Source: Barnesiella merdipullorum (GTDB lineage: Bacteria; Bacteroidota; Bacteroidia; Bacteroidales; Barnesiellaceae). Taken from it: a stretch of 64,000 nt of DNA. Shown here piece after piece: positions 60,298-64,000 of this stretch (position 1 is the first letter of the stretch; every line of letters begins with the position of its first letter). The notes below the pieces were generated by a model. That model was not told where the DNA came from. It worked only from the letters and a program-made list of their open reading frames with translations, and did no database searches. Position numbers and translations under genes: made by a program. The stretch lies in NCBI GenBank assembly GCA_019116365.1, contig DXBT01000030.1, positions 1 to 64,000 on the forward strand, in the 5' to 3' direction.

Positions 60298-61406
60298 CAG
60301 TCAAAGATTTTGTCCCAGTCTTTCCACACGACTTCATAGCCCATGGCCTTTACGGCCTGCTCGACCTCGGCCGGGGTGCGTTCGTCGCTCACGGCAAACT
60401 GTTCCAGCGCCTGCGGATAGGTGGCATAGCCTCCCGGGTCGGTCTTTGAGCCGGCACTTATCGAGGTAGCTCCCAGCGTGGCAATGTGGTTGCGGAAGTT
60501 GGGATTCTCGCGGGTCGATACCGAAATGTCCACGTCGTGGTCGAAGATGCGGAAGGCAAAAATCAGTTGGGCTAGCTCCCGGTCGCTCATCACCACGTTG
60601 GGTTGGAAGTGACCCTCCGACGGCCGCATGCGGGGGAAGTTGACGCTGTATTTCGTCTGCCAGTAGTGCTTGCGCAGGTATTGCAGGTGGATGGCCATCA
60701 TGGTCACGTCGGTGCGCCAGGGCTCCAGCCCGATGAGCACGCCCATGCCTATCTTGTGCACGCCGGCCTGACCCATACGGTCGAAGCCGTTGAGCCGCCA
60801 CTCGAAGATCGATTTCATCCCCTTGGGGTGATAGATCTTGTAGCGGTCTTTGTGATAGGTCTCCTGGAAGCATACCACGCCGTTGAGGCCCGACTTGGTG
60901 AGCCGGTAGTAGTCTTCGCTCTTGAGCGGCATCACCTCGATCGAGAGGTTCGAGAAGTAGGGCCGTGCTATTTGCAGTGCCCGTTCCAGGTAGTCCACGC
61001 CGGCATCGCGGGGATTTTCGCCGGTGACAATGAGCAGGTTCTCAAAGGGACCCAGCTTGCGTATGGCACGGCACTCGTTTTCGATCTCCTCTTCGGTGAG
61101 GATGATACGGGCTATGGGATTGTTGTGGTTGAATCCGCAATAGACGCAAAAGTTGTTGCACGAGTTGGTGATATAAAGCGGTACATACATCTGTATCGTT
61201 TTACCGAAACGCTCCTGGGTGTAACGCCGGCTCAGGGTGGCCATGTGCTCCAGATAGGGAGCCGCAGCCGGCGAAACAAGAGCCATGAAGTCGTCGATGG
61301 TCAAGTGTTCCTTGCCCAGGGCAATCTCCACGTCGCGGCTCTGTTTCGAGTTGATGCAGGCGGTTATGTCGTCCCAGGAATATTTTTCTAATTCTTCGGA
61401 AAACAT
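60297..61406 (-). CDS. thiH: 2-iminoacetate synthase (tyrosine lyase)
   Basis: ThiH is a radical SAM enzyme that splits tyrosine to give dehydroglycine for the thiazole ring in anaerobes. The 369-residue protein has the cluster motif CNNFCVYC (Cys83, Cys87, Cys90) and the C-terminal biotin/thiamine-synthase-associated domain (MRPSEGHFQPN, STRENPNFRN). It lies between thiC and thiF and is coupled to thiF. Confidence 0.97.
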   Translation of the reverse strand: MFSEELEKYSWDDITACINSKQSRDVEIALGKEHLTIDDFMALVSPAAAPYLEHMATLSRRYTQERFGKTIQMYVPLYITNSCNNFCVYCGFNHNNPIARIILTEEEIENECRAIRKLGPFENLLIVTGENPRDAGVDYLERALQIARPYFSNLSIEVMPLKSEDYYRLTKSGLNGVVCFQETYHKDRYKIYHPKGMKSIFEWRLNGFDRMGQAGVHKIGMGVLIGLEPWRTDVTMMAIHLQYLRKHYWQTKYSVNFPRMRPSEGHFQPNVVMSDRELAQLIFAFRIFDHDVDISVSTRENPNFRNHIATLGATSISAGSKTDPGGYATYPQALEQFAVSDERTPAEVEQAVKAMGYEVVWKDWDKIFD

Positions 61407-61489
61407 TTTTCTTCTATTTCTCCTTTAATTCGTTAATTGTTGGTTGGTTCAATAGTTCAATATTCTCGTTGGCCCTTGGGCCGCTGCGG

Positions 61490-63193
61490 TCACTCCTTTT
61501 CGATGCAGTTGGTGATGTCTTGCGACAACCGCATGGCGCAGAAGTTGGGGCCGCACATGGTGCAATAGTTCCCGTCGTGGAACGAACCTTGTTTGTAGTA
61601 CTCGAGGGCCCGGTCGGGGTCGAGTGCCAGGTTGAACTGGTCTTTCCAGCGGAACTCGTAGCGGGCCTTGCTCATGGCGTCGTCGCGCACCTGGGCGCCG
61701 GGGAATCCCTTGGCCAGGTCGGCGGCATGGGCGGCAATCTTGTAGGCGATGACACCGTTGCGCACATCCTCGCGGTCGGGCAGACCCAGGTGTTCCTTGG
61801 GGGTAACGTAGCAAATCATGGCCGTGCCCAGCCAGGCAATCTGTGCGGCGCCGATGGCCGAGGTGATGTGGTCGTAACCCGGAGCAATATCGGTCGTCAA
61901 CGGGCCCAGCGTGTAGAAGGGAGCTCCGTGGCAACTGCTCAACTGGCGGTCCATATTCTCTTTGATCTTGTGCATGGGAATATGGCCGGGACCCTCGATA
62001 ATCACCTGCACGTCGTGAGCCCAGGCCTTCTCGGTGAGTTCGCCCAGTACATCGAGCTCGAGGAACTGCGAGCGGTCGTTGGCGTCGTGAATCGAGCCGG
62101 GACGCATGCCGTCGCCCAGTGAGATGGCTACATCGTATTGCTTGAGAATCTCGCAAATCTCGTCGAAGTGGGTGTAGAGGAAACTCTCCTGATTGTGGAT
62201 GACGCACCACTTGGTCATGATTGAGCCGCCGCGCGACACGATACCGGTGAGACGCTCGCCCACCAGGTCGGCATGAGCCTTGAGCACGCCGGCATGAATG
62301 GTGAAATAGTCCACTCCCTGCTCGCACTGCTCGATGAGCGTGTCGCGATAGATCTCCCAGGTGAGCTCCTCGACCTTGCCGTTCACCTTCTCGAGGGCCT
62401 GGTAAATGGGCACGGTACCCATGGGTACGGGGCAGTTACGGATAATCCATTCGCGGGTCTCGTGAATGTGGTCGCCCGTCGAGAGGTCCATGAGGGTATC
62501 GCCGCCCCAGTGGCAGCTCCACACGGCTTTGTCCACCTCCTCTTCGATACCCGACGAGAGCGCCGAGTTACCGATGTTGGTATTGAGTTTCACCAGGAAG
62601 TTGCGGCCGATAATCATGGGCTCGGCCTCGGGGTGGTTGATATTGGCCGGGATGATGGCTCTGCCGGCAGCCACCTCCTGACGTACGAACTCGGGGGTGA
62701 TGTAGCTCTCGATGCCCAGCTGCTCGTTCATCAGGTTTTCGCGTATGGCCACATACTCCATCTCGGCCGTGATGATGCCCTGTCGGGCGTAGTACATCTG
62801 GGTGATGGAGTGTCCCGGTTTAGCCTTGTAGGGGAGCGGCGTGTGCTTGAAACGAATCGAGTCGAGCGACGGGTCGTCGCGGCGGGCACGTCCATACTGC
62901 GAGGTGATGTCGTCGAGGCGCTCTACATCGCCGCGGGCTATGATCCACGACTCGCGCAGGCGGGGAATACCCCGGTTGATATCCACTTCGACCGACGGGT
63001 CGGTGTAGGGGCCGCTGGTGTCATAGACATATACCGGCGGGTTGGGGGTGTGTACCCGTTTCCCATTCTCGATGGTTACGGTATCGGTGAGGTTGATTTT
63101 GCGCATGCCCACCTGGATGGGAAAGAGTTTGCCCGATACATATACCTTCTCGGAACTGGGATAAGCGTCTTTGATGATTTTTTGTGTATCCAT
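61490..63193 (-). CDS. thiC: Phosphomethylpyrimidine synthase
   Basis: ThiC rearranges aminoimidazole ribotide to the pyrimidine of thiamine, using a radical SAM cluster at its C-terminus. The 567-residue protein shows NIGNSA, HAGVLK, SRGGSIMTKWCV, the long GLGDGMRPG-like segment (SLGDGMRPGSI) and the cluster motif CTMCGPNFC near the end. Length is typical. It starts 23 bases after thiG. The 83 bases between it and thiH hold no clear hairpin. Confidence 0.98.
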   Translation of the reverse strand: MDTQKIIKDAYPSSEKVYVSGKLFPIQVGMRKINLTDTVTIENGKRVHTPNPPVYVYDTSGPYTDPSVEVDINRGIPRLRESWIIARGDVERLDDITSQYGRARRDDPSLDSIRFKHTPLPYKAKPGHSITQMYYARQGIITAEMEYVAIRENLMNEQLGIESYITPEFVRQEVAAGRAIIPANINHPEAEPMIIGRNFLVKLNTNIGNSALSSGIEEEVDKAVWSCHWGGDTLMDLSTGDHIHETREWIIRNCPVPMGTVPIYQALEKVNGKVEELTWEIYRDTLIEQCEQGVDYFTIHAGVLKAHADLVGERLTGIVSRGGSIMTKWCVIHNQESFLYTHFDEICEILKQYDVAISLGDGMRPGSIHDANDRSQFLELDVLGELTEKAWAHDVQVIIEGPGHIPMHKIKENMDRQLSSCHGAPFYTLGPLTTDIAPGYDHITSAIGAAQIAWLGTAMICYVTPKEHLGLPDREDVRNGVIAYKIAAHAADLAKGFPGAQVRDDAMSKARYEFRWKDQFNLALDPDRALEYYKQGSFHDGNYCTMCGPNFCAMRLSQDITNCIEKE

Positions 63194-63216
63194 AAGTTTT
63201 TGTGGTTTCGGAGCGG

Positions 63217-63987
63217 TTAGTCAAGGAATGAGGTCAACGGGCTGCTGGCCTGGGCAAAACTGTATTGGGCACCCAGTCCGGCCACATAGGCCCGGCGGCC
63301 GGCTTCGACGGCTTGTTTGAAGGCGATGGCCATCTCCACGGGGTTGCCGGCTACGGCGATGGCCGTGTTCACCAGTACGGCGTCGGCTCCCAGCTCCATG
63401 GCTTTGGCGGCATGCGACGGAGCCCCGATGCCGGCATCGACTACCACGGGCACGTTGCTCTGTTCGATGATGATTTGCAGGAAGTCACGCGTGCGCAACC
63501 CCTTGTTCGTACCGATGGGAGCCCCCAGCGGCATCACGGTGGCGGCACCAGCCTCTTCGAGCCGCTTGCACAGCACGGGGTCGGCCTGGATGTAGGGCAG
63601 TACCACAAACCCCATCTTGGCCAGCTGCTCGGTAGCTTTCAAGGTCTCTACAGGGTCGGGCAGGAGGTATTTGGGGTCGGGGTGGATTTCGAGTTTGATG
63701 AAGTCGGTCCCGAAACACTCGCGCGAGAACTGTGCGGCGAGTACGGCCTCCTCGGCATTTCGCACGCCCGACGTGTTGGGCAGGAACTGCACCTTGCTGC
63801 GGTCGATGTGAGTGAGCATATCGTCGGTCGCCTCGTGGGTCATGTTGATACGTTTCATGGCTACGGTAATCATTTCCGATCCCGAAGCCTCGATGGCTTT
63901 TTCCATCAATTCGTTCGAGCTGAATTTGCCGGTTCCGACAAACAGCCGGGAGGAGAATTCGCGTCCTCCAATTACTAATTTCTTCAT
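63217..63987 (-). CDS. thiG: Thiazole synthase
   Basis: ThiG forms the thiazole phosphate from deoxyxylulose phosphate, dehydroglycine and ThiS-thiocarboxylate. The 256-residue protein has VGTGKFSS, the lysine-bearing KLEIHPDPKYLLPD segment, MPLGAPIGTNKG and VVVDAGIGAPSHAAKAMELG. It is the first complete gene of the minus-strand operon inside the window. ThiS, ThiE and a TPP riboswitch, if present, would lie beyond the right edge. Confidence 0.98.
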   Translation of the reverse strand: MKKLVIGGREFSSRLFVGTGKFSSNELMEKAIEASGSEMITVAMKRINMTHEATDDMLTHIDRSKVQFLPNTSGVRNAEEAVLAAQFSRECFGTDFIKLEIHPDPKYLLPDPVETLKATEQLAKMGFVVLPYIQADPVLCKRLEEAGAATVMPLGAPIGTNKGLRTRDFLQIIIEQSNVPVVVDAGIGAPSHAAKAMELGADAVLVNTAIAVAGNPVEMAIAFKQAVEAGRRAYVAGLGAQYSFAQASSPLTSFLD

Positions 63988-64000
63988 GCTTTGCGATATT

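Overview
The window is a gene-dense chromosomal stretch from a gut-type Bacteroidales bacterium. The evidence is consistent: many promoters carry the Bacteroidetes -7 element TAnnTTTG (several with a TTTG -33 box 18-21 bp upstream), Shine-Dalgarno sequences are not obvious, several secreted proteins end in type IX secretion (T9SS)-like sorting tails, and Bacteroidetes-typical families occur (DUF4290, DUF5063, split ThrE, BspA-type leucine-rich repeats, a DPE2-like GH77 enzyme with two CBM20 domains, serine-type sulfatases with an anSME). The high GC at third codon positions would suit a Barnesiella-like genus, but that is only a guess. I see no rRNA, tRNA, CRISPR array, phage or insertion sequence, so this looks like stable chromosome.

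Layout. 0.2-8.7 kb: B12-dependent ribonucleotide reductase; a flavin reductase / exported amidohydrolase / AraC cluster; amylomaltase-type GH77. 8.8-15.2 kb (minus): cysK, endonuclease IV, an S41 protease and an outer-membrane beta-barrel receptor. 15.3-24.0 kb: a serine-type sulfatase, then a secreted carbohydrate cluster (GH5, a GH5-associated binding protein, a 1086-residue SGNH esterase with BspA repeats). 24.1-31.7 kb (minus): two-gene ThrE exporter behind a duplicated promoter, a MetE-like protein under a cobalamin riboswitch, alkaline phosphatase, and pyruvate phosphate dikinase. 32-36.5 kb: two related AraC regulators flanking an iron alcohol dehydrogenase and an exported CMD-cupin fusion. 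36.7-47 kb: RlmD, a GH172 (DUF2961) protein, the sulfatase-maturating radical SAM enzyme, a second sulfatase broken by a one-base frameshift, and a 1170-residue T9SS-like adhesin. 47.3-49.8 kb: a BlaI/BlaR1-type regulatory pair behind four phased palindromic operators. 49.9-55.5 kb (minus): MFS transporter, a small outer-membrane protein, and a housekeeping run (yicC, gmk, nadD, DUF5063, 3'-5' exonuclease, small membrane protein). 55.6-59.5 kb (plus): tsaB, DUF4290, murA, rimM, nitroreductase. 59.6-64 kb (minus): the thiamine operon thiG-thiC-thiH-thiF, which runs off the right edge toward its start.

How the genes fit together. Both sulfatases are of the serine type and depend on the anSME encoded between the GH172 gene and the second sulfatase. 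Together with GH5, GH172, the SGNH esterase and the binding proteins this suggests use of decorated or sulfated glycans, although there is no SusC/SusD pair here. B12 appears twice: as cofactor of the ribonucleotide reductase and as ligand of the riboswitch above the MetE-like gene. The most interesting non-coding signals are the four-operator array above the BlaI-type gene (49689-49769), a tandemly duplicated promoter whose distal copy has lost both core elements (25442-25612), and a promoter-associated repeat found at three loci. The most interesting protein-level oddities are the MetE-like protein lacking the canonical zinc ligands and an undescribed beta-sandwich-like domain present in three copies across two adjacent genes.
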